A stretch of DNA of 35,707 nt. Source: CALGLS01 sp047626155 (lineage in GTDB: Bacteria > Bacteroidota > Bacteroidia > Chitinophagales > Saprospiraceae). The notes beneath the pieces were generated by a model. The model had not been told where the DNA came from and searched no databases. It saw only the letters and a list, made by a program, of their open reading frames with translations. The DNA lies in assembly GCA_047626155.1 (NCBI GenBank), contig JBLHRR010000040.1:1-35707 (forward strand). The letters run 5' to 3'. How positions within the stretch are numbered: the stretch's first letter is position 1; each line of letters starts with the position of its first letter. Position numbers and translations under genes: made by a program. This document shows, piece after piece, positions 1 through 7,751 of this stretch.

Positions 1-1
1 G

Positions 2-1012
2 GCGGAGAATAAAGTCAGTGACCAGTGGGTCACTTACAATGGCATTGACAATGATGTGGACTATTCGGAAAGAATCGGAGCGGCTTATATTCAATATAAA
101 GGAGCGTTCAAAAAGCTGGAATACATGCTTGGGCTTCGTTCCGAGTACACCCTGTTAGATATTGAAGATGAGGATAATTCTTTTACGGATAACAATGATT
201 ATTTGAATCTATTCCCATCGATGCATCTTTCTTATTCCTTGGCTGAATCTAGCACGTTCCAGTGGTCTTATTCCCGCCGGATCAACAGACCTAGCCTTTG
301 GAATTTGTATCCTTTTTCGGAGATCACTGATTTCAACTTACAGGAAATTGGGAACCCAAATTTACAGCCGTCTTATTCCGATGCTTTGGAGTTGGCTTAT
401 CTAGGCCGATTGGGACCGATCACTTTTAATCCGGCGATTTATTTTCGCAACACTAACAATCCTTTTTCTGATTATCTGTCCCAAAACGAGCAAGGAACTT
501 TTATTCTCCAACCTATCAATATTGACCAAAGGCGATCTATGGGTTTTGAAATGTCATTGCAATATCGCTTAGCTGCCTGGTTGAGTATGGGGACAGAATT
601 TAACCTTTATCACTTTAAGGAAAACGGAAATTATGAAGATCAAAACCTGGATGCTTCAAGTACAACATGGTTTGCACGTGCCAATGTCAACATCAACTTA
701 CCGAAAGGTTTCCGCCTTCAAACCCGCTTTGATTATTATGCTGGTGAGCAAAGAGCACAGATTAAAGAACTGGATACTTATCAGTTGTCATTTGGCCTCA
801 GCAAGAGTTTCCTAAGCGACCAGCTCGCTGTTAATTTTAGCGCAAGGAATGTATTGGATTCTCAGGTACGACGTTCCATTGCAGAAGGAACCGATTACCG
901 AATTGAGCAAAGTGGGAAACGAATCGGAGAGCGATTTTCATTAGGTGTCATTTATAAATTCAACCAGGCCAAAAGACAAAGAATGCGGGAGGCAAATAGA
1001 GGAAATCGGTAA
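2..1012 (+). CDS. Outer-membrane beta-barrel receptor, C-terminal part (5' truncated)
   Basis: The reading frame is open from the first bases of the window to a TAA at 1010, so the true start lies upstream. The visible ~336 residues resemble the C-terminal barrel of the Bacteroidota outer-membrane beta-barrel family related to TonB-dependent receptors (OMP_b-brl_3 type). Seen directly: alternating aromatic/polar strands, the family-typical stretch RRINRPSLWNLYPF followed shortly by GNPNLQPS, and a closing segment with ARNVLD and FSLGVIYKF before a basic tail. Such proteins usually carry an N-terminal CarboxypepD_reg domain and plug, which are outside the window. The substrate cannot be told. 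The GTG at 56 is an internal codon, not a start. Confidence 0.8.
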   Translation, partial: AENKVSDQWVTYNGIDNDVDYSERIGAAYIQYKGAFKKLEYMLGLRSEYTLLDIEDEDNSFTDNNDYLNLFPSMHLSYSLAESSTFQWSYSRRINRPSLWNLYPFSEITDFNLQEIGNPNLQPSYSDALELAYLGRLGPITFNPAIYFRNTNNPFSDYLSQNEQGTFILQPINIDQRRSMGFEMSLQYRLAAWLSMGTEFNLYHFKENGNYEDQNLDASSTTWFARANVNINLPKGFRLQTRFDYYAGEQRAQIKELDTYQLSFGLSKSFLSDQLAVNFSARNVLDSQVRRSIAEGTDYRIEQSGKRIGERFSLGVIYKFNQAKRQRMREANRGNR

Positions 1013-1033
1013 TGTACTTTAAGAGCACGTTCG

Positions 1034-1140
1034 CTCTGCGGCCTCTGCGTGAGTAAAGACACTAAACAAAGAAAAAGGCTCTTCGTCCAAGAGGTAAAAC
1101 GTACCAATCGTAAATTAATAATCACGTAGAGGACGCAGAG
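1034..1140. repeat. Imperfect inverted repeat with CTCTGCG arms
   Basis: Arms at 1034-1055 and 1119-1140 pair with three mismatches (CTCTGCG-CCTCT-CGTGA-TA pattern), separated by about 63 nt. It fills most of the gap between the receptor gene and the MazG-type gene and has no coding potential. It resembles the G+C-richer form of the CACnnAG-type intergenic repeat seen again at 5917-6017. Function unknown; it could act as a terminator-like structure. Confidence 0.5.
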
Positions 1141-1228
1141 CCAGCTGAACCTAGATACAAGATCTATGCAAGGTATTGAAAAACATAGCATAGCTTAAGA
1201 AATCAGTAAAGAATATTATCTTCATCCT

Positions 1229-1579
1229 ATGAAAGCAAACGATTATCAAAAATTATCTGGCCGAACGGTCATAGACAAACCTGATTTTAAGATTAGCGAT
1301 AAAGAGGTCATGCTTTCCTGGTGGGCCATTGGGCTCACGGGAGAGGCTGGCGAAGTAGCCGACCTTATCAAAAAGGGCGTTTATCATCAGCAGGGTTTGG
1401 ATAAACTTAAGATTAAAAAAGAACTAGGAGATGTGCTTTGGTATGTGGCTGCGATGTGTACGGAAATGGGTTTTACAATGGAGGAGGTTATGCAACATAA
1501 TGTGGATAAATTGAAAGCTCGGTTTCCGGAGGGGTATTCGTCAGAGCGGACTAGTTTTCGAGGTGGGGATGCGGAATGA
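1229..1579 (+). CDS. MazG-like nucleoside triphosphate pyrophosphohydrolase
   Basis: A 116-residue all-alpha protein of the MazG-like family, whose members hydrolyse nucleoside triphosphates to monophosphates plus pyrophosphate and are thought to clean the nucleotide pool. The diagnostic metal-binding signature ExxE ... ExxD is complete: E39 and E42 in GEAGEVADLIKK, and E65 and D68 in KELGDVLWYVA, 22 residues apart. The tail NVDKLKARFPEGYSSER is typical of single-domain members. The length suits the family. It stands alone between a receptor gene and a secreted protein, so context adds nothing. The exact substrate (dCTP, dUTP or modified nucleotides) cannot be read from sequence. Confidence 0.88.
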   Translation: MKANDYQKLSGRTVIDKPDFKISDKEVMLSWWAIGLTGEAGEVADLIKKGVYHQQGLDKLKIKKELGDVLWYVAAMCTEMGFTMEEVMQHNVDKLKARFPEGYSSERTSFRGGDAE

Positions 1580-1583
1580 AACG

Positions 1584-1617
1584 AAATTTGTCTTGAGTTG
1601 CTACTCAAGGCAAATTT
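1584..1617. terminator. Strong 15-bp hairpin after the MazG-type gene
   Basis: A stem at 1584-1598 pairs with 1603-1617 (14 Watson-Crick pairs and one T-G) around a TGCT loop, starting 5 nt after the stop codon. No T-tract follows, so it is not a canonical intrinsic terminator. It is also the 5' part of the three-copy element described at 1590-1638. Confidence 0.6.
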
Positions 1618-1638
1618 GGGATTGATTCCTCCAGAGTC
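1590..1638 (+). repeat. Covarying hairpin element, copy A
   Basis: These 49 nt align without gaps to copy C at 19372-19420 (35 of 49 identical). The shared loop is TTGCTA. Three stem pairs differ by compensating double changes (G-C against C-G, and two T-A against C-G). A 3' segment GATTCCTCCAGAGTC matches GACTCCTCCATAGTC in copy C. Conservation of pairing instead of sequence suggests a selected structure. Confidence 0.55.
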
Positions 1639-1713
1639 CTTTATTGGAGATAGATAGTTTATTTTCCTTTATCAAGCCATCTATTCCCCTACTCAATCCG
1701 TTATCATTAGGAT

Positions 1714-3486
1714 ATGAAAAATAAAAACCCAATCCTCTTTCTGTTCTTGATCCTATGGATCTCCTCTACCTTTGCCCAGTCAACTTTTGTAGATAAAATA
1801 GCTATTAAACCTTCTGACGAATCCCATCTTGTCACCACTGACGATGGAGGTTGGCTTGTTGCTTACTCTATAAAAAAAGACCTAAGTAGCTTTCAGTCTG
1901 ACGGTATTCAGTTAATAAAATACGATCCTTGTCTCCAAATAGAATGGACAAAGGAATACCAAATTCCGGGGGAATTAATCAACGTGGATGCTTTTTTGAA
2001 GCATAGCAATGGAGACTACTTTATCTGTGGAACCATATGGGCTGATCCGAGCTATACGGACCTTTTTGTTTTCCAATTCACAGTGGACGGAAGCCCTGTC
2101 TTTTTCAAATCTTACACCAAAGATTTTACAGATTTAATTTATTCATTTGATGAAACAGCAGCTGGTCATTTAATGATTTTTGGCATCAGCCATGATAATC
2201 CCACTACGTCTAGAAATTTATTTGCGACCATTAATACGGAAGGCGAACTCCTTTCCGCAACGACACATAGTCAGGCAGGCATCTGGGGTAGAGGGATGGC
2301 TTGTAGTGATGGTGGCTATATTGGTAGAATGAGTAATCGAATTTTTAAAGTGGCAGCCAATGGCGATCCAATTTGGGCAAATAGCTATACCGGTGTCTTT
2401 GACGCACCTCCCCCAGTAGAAGTGGACGGTGGATATATTTTCGCCTCTTCCAGAGTATCAAATACTACTATCGACCCTCATTATTTATTTAAGTTGGATT
2501 ATAACGGTGACTTGGTTTGGGTTAGTCCAGGCTATCAGGCAAATGGCTATGCCACTCTCGAAGCGCTTCCAAATGGGAATATCCTGTGCATGGATAAATA
2601 CATTGATCCCAACGAACCGGATATATTAGAGGTCAATCTCTTAACCTTTTCTTCGGAAGGCGAACAACTTTCAAATGAAAAATTGCTTAACACCTATAGC
2701 CCCATAAGTAGATTAGGTACAGATATGGCTTTACTTTCTGATGGTTCGCTGCTATTCAGTACCCTTAGTGGCTCAAACAGAGATACACTTTATATTGGTA
2801 AATCAGATCCCAGCTTTGCTTTTGCCTGTGGGCAAACTGACGTCTTGAATGAGGACATTATTAAAGTCATCACCTCTCAACCATTCACTTTAGCTAACAT
2901 TGGAGTTACGTTTGGAACTACGGAACATATCATCGAGGCTATAGACGTCAATCTGAATACGGAAAGCGTTTGTAAGAATCTGGACATTGAGTTCCCTTCT
3001 CCCCTACCAGACACGACAATTTGTGCGGGTGAAGAAGTATTGATAACAATAGATTTACCTGGCGCTAGTTTTGAATGGGAAGATGGCAGCACGGCCGATT
3101 CTTTATTGGTCAATAGTTCTGGCAATTATGAAGTTACCGTTTCCCTTTGTGGCGAAATGGTGACCATTCCAATTCAAACGGTTATAGTGGAAGACTGCCC
3201 TTGCTATTCTGCAATGCCCAACGCCTTCACGCCTGATGGTGATGGAAAAAATGATATTTTCAATTTGCTGTACAATTGCGATATAACGGATTTCAAATTG
3301 GACGTTTACAATAGGTGGGGTGACTTGGTTTTTAGCAGCACTAATCTTGAGACGGGTTGGAATGGCATGAAGAATAGTTCTCCGGCACCAATGGATGTTT
3401 ATATTTATCGCTGTCAATATCGTTTTGAAGGGGACGATGTAAATGAATTGTTTGAAGAGGCTGGGGATGTTAGCTTAATTCGGTGA
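1714..3486 (+). CDS. Large secreted protein with T9SS type B sorting domain
   Basis: 590 residues. A signal peptide covers about residues 1-22 (MKNKNPILFLFLILW...TFAQ). Residues ~30-420 consist of repeating short beta motifs such as DDGGWLVAYS, GDYFICG and DGGYIGR, which suggests a beta-propeller-like fold of the kind often found in Bacteroidota secreted proteins; this is inference from the pattern. Residues ~430-490 look Ig-like (TICAGEEVLITIDLPGASF...GNYEVTV). Residues 495-590 are a clear gliding-motility/CHU_C type B domain: PNAFTPDGDGKND, VYNRWGDLVF and a GWNG motif. The protein is therefore expected to be exported by Sec and T9SS and attached to the surface or released. No catalytic motif is visible and the role is unknown. 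Confidence 0.85.
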   Translation: MKNKNPILFLFLILWISSTFAQSTFVDKIAIKPSDESHLVTTDDGGWLVAYSIKKDLSSFQSDGIQLIKYDPCLQIEWTKEYQIPGELINVDAFLKHSNGDYFICGTIWADPSYTDLFVFQFTVDGSPVFFKSYTKDFTDLIYSFDETAAGHLMIFGISHDNPTTSRNLFATINTEGELLSATTHSQAGIWGRGMACSDGGYIGRMSNRIFKVAANGDPIWANSYTGVFDAPPPVEVDGGYIFASSRVSNTTIDPHYLFKLDYNGDLVWVSPGYQANGYATLEALPNGNILCMDKYIDPNEPDILEVNLLTFSSEGEQLSNEKLLNTYSPISRLGTDMALLSDGSLLFSTLSGSNRDTLYIGKSDPSFAFACGQTDVLNEDIIKVITSQPFTLANIGVTFGTTEHIIEAIDVNLNTESVCKNLDIEFPSPLPDTTICAGEEVLITIDLPGASFEWEDGSTADSLLVNSSGNYEVTVSLCGEMVTIPIQTVIVEDCPCYSAMPNAFTPDGDGKNDIFNLLYNCDITDFKLDVYNRWGDLVFSSTNLETGWNGMKNSSPAPMDVYIYRCQYRFEGDDVNELFEEAGDVSLIR

Positions 3487-3700
3487 GGGAGGGTTCTTTG
3501 GACGATGTATTCGCAGGGAGACGCTCGGGGAAACGTTTACTAAACTTTTGAAGTGTAAACGTCCACGCGCACCGAACGTACCTTTTAGATTCAATCAAAA
3601 TTAAAATCCTGAAACGTGGTGATCACGGTAGAGGGTTTTGACCCGCCCGCCTGAATGCTAGCGGGCTGGTTTCGATAATTTAGCAAACCCCGTAGGAAGT
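3487..3700. other. Convergent intergenic region with two hairpins
   Basis: Between two converging genes. ACGTTTAC at 3533-3540 pairs with GTAAACGT at 3555-3562, and GCCCGC at 3645-3650 pairs with GCGGGC at 3661-3666 around a 10-nt loop. Neither is followed by a good T-tract. They are candidate terminators for the flanking genes; the second resembles a palindromic intergenic repeat. Confidence 0.4.
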
Positions 3701-5872
3701 TTAGAATACGCTCAACTTCCCTACACTCAGCACTTCATTCCCATCCAAAATACGATACCAATACAACCCAGCGGCAAATTGCTCTACTCCTATTCGTTGC
3801 TCCGGCTGCATGATCTTATGGGTAGCCACTCGACTTCCCAATCCATTATATAACTCCAGTGTTAATTCCTCAAAATTGGTATCAAAAACATTGACAAAAA
3901 ACGCATCCTTTGTTGGATTAGGAAAAAGCAAAATCTTTTCTATAGTTGGAGATACTGTTTCTACATCCGTATATAGCGCACAATCGCCAAGCATGTTTTC
4001 ATCCATCCAATTCAGGCGTTCGATAAGCCAGTTTTTAAGAAAGTTGATCTCGTCTGGATAGTCAGTTCCCACATAGCCATTGGGCCAAACATATTCACCC
4101 ATGATGGGCCAACGGTCAAAATTACGCACTTGAGCTTCCTCCAATAACAATGCATTTTCATCTATAAACTGAAGCAGGCTATCGGTATGTAAGGCACCTT
4201 CCCGTAGCTCCTGCCAGCGGCAATTCGTTTGATGAGTCACATTGGGGATTTCTGCCAATCGGCGTATCCAGAAAGGGTGCCAGCTATCGCAGGTTCCTCT
4301 GAAGCGGTAAGACCAACCCTCGGGGTCCGGGGAGCAAACAAAATCAAAATTTCCGAAAGCCAGGTTAAAATCCCAGAGCGGACCGAAATGTAGTTTTCCG
4401 CCGTTGCTGTCTTTTTTCTTATGCATAAAAAAGCTCAGCTTAAAGGCATCTATATGTTTTCCTATTTCGGTGACCAGAAAATAATCGACCCAACTGTCAA
4501 CATCAACATAATCCGAATAGCGGATGGCATAATTGGAGCTGTTCATATCTGTTTCAAAGTCATCCATAAAACCTTTTATGTAATTGTATTGTTGAAAAAC
4601 AATTTCATCATAGTCCGGATCATCGAAAGCAAAGAACTTAAAATCAGGTAATGAAGACTCCCAGCCATCATTCGGAATCTGATCATTGTCTCGGTCAATT
4701 TGAAGTAAGTAGCCACCAGTGAGTTCATCTCCAGAAATGTCTTCCGGTTTTAGATTGGCCATATCTACTCGGTTTTCATCTCTCTTTATCCTTTCGGTAA
4801 ATACGTAAACGCCCTGATAATCATCGTTAATCACCAATTCACAAAGCTGTGTCCGAGGGGTGTACTTACCCGTAGCTGCGCCCATATGATAGGCCAGCAT
4901 ATTTCGTAAAAGCGACTTATCAGAATAAGGGCCATGCAATATCCAGTCGTTTTCTTCCGGCATTCCAAACAAAGAAATATTATTGTTAGAACCATCCTCC
5001 AATTGCGTTTCAAAGCCGTAGTTTTTCTTATCAAAGCCTTGCGAAGAAGCGCCACGAATTTCTATACTGATTTTTCCATCGTAATGATTGTAAGGATCAT
5101 CCAAGCTGTTTTGCAAGCCAGGCCCATTGTTTATGATTCCCATATGCGCAGGGACTTTGGGCTCGTCATAAATCATCGTAGTCGTTGTTGTATTTATGAC
5201 CACCAGCGGAAGGTCTGTACTAAACGGCGGTAGCATATAAAATGGATCGACAAACCAGTTCGGTGGGGCTCCATAAGTGAGGGAGCCATCTGCGATTCCA
5301 ACAGAGAAAAAGAAATTACTGGATAAATCTGAAGAACTCAGGCCTACATTTCGGACTTGTATGGCCAAAATATTTGTTCCTTCCTTCATTACGTTTTCAA
5401 GGTCTGTTCCAGACAATATATACTCTTCCGGCAGGCCTCCTAAATACAAACTAGCTTCCTGATCATAACCCAATACTGCATTATAAGTTGGTACCGCTCC
5501 CACTACTCCGATGTTCGCACTTCTAGCCACCTCTACCCCATTCAGGTAAGCCACAAAGGCATCATCAAAATCGGCATGTAATATTGCAAAATCAATAATT
5601 GAAGTATCCGACAATTGAAAAGAGTGACGCATGTAAATGGATTCTACATTAGCGATTGTGGTATTGTCATCATCATCGCCATAACCGATTCCTCCAGTTC
5701 CGGTAAGCCATTGACTGTCGTCGAAATTTGCTTGCATCCAGTCGGCAAGTGGTTCGTCATTTCCTATGCGGTACTGCCATTCAAGGTTGTTGTAAACAGC
5801 CGTTTCCCAATGGTCAGGGGATTGAGCGCTGAGGAGGAATGGGAAGAGTAGGATTATTGTTATAAATTTCAT
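3701..5872 (-). CDS. CotH-family protein with T9SS type A sorting domain
   Basis: 723 residues. A signal peptide (~1-16, MKFITIILLFPFLLSAQ) is followed by an N-terminal beta-sandwich module (~20-195, with WMQANFDDSQW and GTNILAIQVRN) of the sort that precedes CotH domains. The CotH domain lies at ~264-600, with EIRGASSQGF, KKNYGFETQ, DWILHGPYSDKSLLRN, GVYVFTERIKRD, GGYLLQIDRDND and HFGPLWDFNLAFG. CotH proteins of spore formers are atypical kinases that phosphorylate proteins; whether secreted Bacteroidota members do so is not known. Residues 648-723 form a T9SS type A domain (LFPNPTKDAFF, then AAGLYWYRI). It is the last gene of the minus-strand glucan block, 202 nt after GH16, with an inverted repeat between, so membership of the locus is uncertain. 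Confidence 0.87.
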   Translation of the reverse strand: MKFITIILLFPFLLSAQSPDHWETAVYNNLEWQYRIGNDEPLADWMQANFDDSQWLTGTGGIGYGDDDDNTTIANVESIYMRHSFQLSDTSIIDFAILHADFDDAFVAYLNGVEVARSANIGVVGAVPTYNAVLGYDQEASLYLGGLPEEYILSGTDLENVMKEGTNILAIQVRNVGLSSSDLSSNFFFSVGIADGSLTYGAPPNWFVDPFYMLPPFSTDLPLVVINTTTTTMIYDEPKVPAHMGIINNGPGLQNSLDDPYNHYDGKISIEIRGASSQGFDKKNYGFETQLEDGSNNNISLFGMPEENDWILHGPYSDKSLLRNMLAYHMGAATGKYTPRTQLCELVINDDYQGVYVFTERIKRDENRVDMANLKPEDISGDELTGGYLLQIDRDNDQIPNDGWESSLPDFKFFAFDDPDYDEIVFQQYNYIKGFMDDFETDMNSSNYAIRYSDYVDVDSWVDYFLVTEIGKHIDAFKLSFFMHKKKDSNGGKLHFGPLWDFNLAFGNFDFVCSPDPEGWSYRFRGTCDSWHPFWIRRLAEIPNVTHQTNCRWQELREGALHTDSLLQFIDENALLLEEAQVRNFDRWPIMGEYVWPNGYVGTDYPDEINFLKNWLIERLNWMDENMLGDCALYTDVETVSPTIEKILLFPNPTKDAFFVNVFDTNFEELTLELYNGLGSRVATHKIMQPEQRIGVEQFAAGLYWYRILDGNEVLSVGKLSVF

Positions 5873-5916
5873 AGACAGTATTTGGAGGTTTTATGCGTTC
5901 CGCATCTTATTTTAAA

Positions 5917-6017
5917 AAACCACAAAGGACACAAAGAGCACAAATTTTCCACAAGGTAAATAATTTAATATTTATAATACCTTGTTCTTTGTGAGCCTTA
6001 GTGCTCTTTGTGGTTTA
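5917..6017. repeat. Long imperfect inverted repeat with CACAAAG motifs
   Basis: The arm from about 5917 to 5957 contains CACAAAG, ACACAAAG, GCACAAA and ACAAGGTA; it pairs with the inverse arm at about 5977-6017 with a few mismatches and gaps. The structure occupies half of the gap between the GH16 and CotH genes. It could end or attenuate transcription from the glucan genes before the CotH gene, or be an unrelated interspersed repeat. Confidence 0.6.
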
Positions 6018-6074
6018 TAAAACCTTTGCGATAAAATCATTCATTTGAAAAATGAATTTACGTAGCTATAATAC

Positions 6075-7280
6075 TTACTGAAACACCCGTACGTAATCCA
6101 CAATCATTCTTTGTGGGAATACCGTAGTTGCATCCGGTGAGCCTGGCCATTGTCCACCAACAGCTACATTAAAAATAAAGAAATTATTATTCTTCAACTC
6201 ACTACGTTCAGCAGGAGCCAACGATTCAGTATGGAATTGTACATCATCCAATAACCACTTAATATCGTTCTCCGTCCAGATGATAGAATAGACATGAAAT
6301 TCATCCGCCAATTTTCCGGAAGAAAGTGATTTCGCTCCACCTGTATATTGATGATCGTTATTAGCATTGGCAAAATGAATGGTTCCGTGCGTCGTATTGT
6401 CCCCAGCACCACCGACCATTTCCATGATGTCAATCTCGCCACATCTAGGCCAGCTAACTTGTGAAATATCAGCACCCAGCATCCACAATGCAGGCCATAT
6501 TCCTTGACCATAAGGCATTACGGCGCGGATGTCTACCCGGCCAAATTTGAAGTCAAATTTTCCTTTTGTAATCATTCGAGTAGAAGTATAGTTGAAGCTG
6601 CTGAAGTTTTCTTCCTTGGCCGTAATAACCAAGTTGCCGCTTTCAATACTTGCGTTTTCCTTACGGTAAAATTCTAACTCCTGGTTTCCCCAACCATTAC
6701 TACCATTACCGATTTCGAATGTCCAATCACTTTCATTCACTGATGTTCCCTCAAATTCATCTGCCCATAACAATGTCATTCCGGGATAATTATCAGCAGA
6801 GGTATAACCCACACCAGGAATGTAGATAGGACCACCATCACTATCATCATCGTTTATGGTGATGGTGGCGCTGCCTTTACTTATTGTTGCTCCTGAAGCG
6901 TTGGTCAATTCCAATGTAAAAGTCTCATCGGCTTCGATTTCTGTATCGCCCAATATTCTAACTTTGATTTCCTGAACTGTTACGGAAGAGGAGAAAGTAA
7001 GTACTTCGTTGGTTATCGCTTCGAAGTCCTCTCCGGCTGTAGCCGTTCCGTTTACGGTATTGACGGTTGTGGTTATTTCTCCATCCAAGTCTCCAGTGTA
7101 GGCCATTTGGACTTGTATGAAAATATTCTGACCGTCCTCACCTTCTTCTGTGGTAAAGTCGCTGACGCTGAGGGATGCAGATGAAGTGCCGCCGTTGCCA
7201 CCGCCACCGTCTGGGTTTTCTTCGTCAGAGCCGCAAGAGCTAAAGAGGAAAAAAGCGAGAAAATATAATAGGTATTTCAT
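6075..7280 (-). CDS. GH16 beta-glucanase lipoprotein with Calx-beta domain
   Basis: 401 residues. Lipoprotein signal with lipobox FSSC (Cys16), then a Gly-rich linker. A Calx-beta-like domain covers ~37-146 (TAGEDFEAIT, EIEADETFTLEL, ATITINDDD). The GH16 catalytic domain covers ~165-401, with the signature GEIDIMEMVG: expected nucleophile Glu282, assisting Asp284 and acid/base Glu287. GKFDFKFGRVDIRAVMP, GQGIWPALWMLG and GGQWPGSPD are typical of the laminarinase branch (endo-1,3-beta-glucanase). As a lipoprotein it is probably displayed on the outer surface, where it would cut beta-1,3-glucan into pieces for the SusC/SusD pair. Its promoter region is interrupted by the inverted-repeat element at 7332-7499. 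Substrate is inferred from family and context. Confidence 0.92.
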   Translation of the reverse strand: MKYLLYFLAFFLFSSCGSDEENPDGGGGNGGTSSASLSVSDFTTEEGEDGQNIFIQVQMAYTGDLDGEITTTVNTVNGTATAGEDFEAITNEVLTFSSSVTVQEIKVRILGDTEIEADETFTLELTNASGATISKGSATITINDDDSDGGPIYIPGVGYTSADNYPGMTLLWADEFEGTSVNESDWTFEIGNGSNGWGNQELEFYRKENASIESGNLVITAKEENFSSFNYTSTRMITKGKFDFKFGRVDIRAVMPYGQGIWPALWMLGADISQVSWPRCGEIDIMEMVGGAGDNTTHGTIHFANANNDHQYTGGAKSLSSGKLADEFHVYSIIWTENDIKWLLDDVQFHTESLAPAERSELKNNNFFIFNVAVGGQWPGSPDATTVFPQRMIVDYVRVFQ

Positions 7281-7331
7281 GATTGATTTTTTGAGTGATG
7301 AAATAAGAATCGAAATGATTTGGTCTTTTCG

Positions 7332-7499
7332 CTTAGTGCACTGGAAATTAAGTTTCGTCTGAATTTGAATAGATTGTTTTGGAATTAATCGAGGCAGAGA
7401 CGACGCGAATAGCCTTAGCTATATTAAGGAGTTTCTAACGAAGAGTAATTTCAAAAGAAGCATTCAAAACGGATAGAACTTAGTTTACAATGCACTGAG
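7332..7499 (-). repeat. ~168-bp inverted-repeat element, copy 1
   Basis: Terminal arms at 7332-7354 and 7477-7499 are inverted with 19 of 23 positions matching. Read on the minus strand, the whole element can be aligned by eye with the one at 30976-31142, sharing in order CTAT, TTTTGAA, CTTCG, CTC-TTA, a small hairpin with a TAAR loop, CTCG, CAAAAC, CTTA and the ends. The internal hairpin stem (ATAGC/GCTAT here) differs by compensating swaps in the other copy. It lies 51 nt upstream of the GH16 start. No flanking direct repeat is evident here. Confidence 0.6.
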
Positions 7500-7621
7500 G
7501 AGCCAGTGAATAATAACTTTCCTATTTATGCTTGTAGCTTTCGCACTGCTCTTAGTGTTAAAATAACACCTTACAAATATATTAAACAAATGGGATTAGA
7601 AAAAGTTAATTTAAAACTAAA

Positions 7622-7661
7622 ATGGTCTGGATATGCGCAAAAGAAGCCTTACCCAGACCAT
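7622..7661 (-). terminator. Hairpin, probable terminator of PKD lipoprotein gene
   Basis: ATGGTCTGG at 7622-7630 pairs perfectly with CCAGACCAT at 7653-7661 (9 bp, 22-nt loop). On the minus strand it lies about 90 nt after the stop of the PKD lipoprotein gene and is followed by TTTTAGTTTT, fitting a weak intrinsic terminator or an mRNA 3'-end stabiliser. Confidence 0.45.
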
Positions 7662-7751
7662 ATAATAAGATTTATCAAAAAGGGCATACTTTAATTGCTC
7701 AAAGCTTGACATGCCATATTCTTTAACAATTTCTATTAGTGTTAATGAGGT

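Larger units (their letters stand above)
7281..7751. other. Gene-free gap between GH16 and PKD lipoprotein genes
   Basis: 471 nt with no convincing gene. It holds the inverted-repeat element (7332-7499) and a terminator-like hairpin (7622-7661). The remainder is A+T-rich. No consensus Bacteroidota promoter for the GH16 gene could be picked out by eye. Confidence 0.5.

Noticed and set aside
952..1191. 79-residue minus-strand frame with hydrophobic stretches
   Set aside because: It covers the receptor gene end and the inverted repeat at 1034-1140; the hydrophobic pattern reflects base composition.
7506..7694. 62-residue open frame in the gap before GH16
   Set aside because: It runs through a terminator-like hairpin, has no family similarity or start context, and fits chance in A+T-rich DNA.
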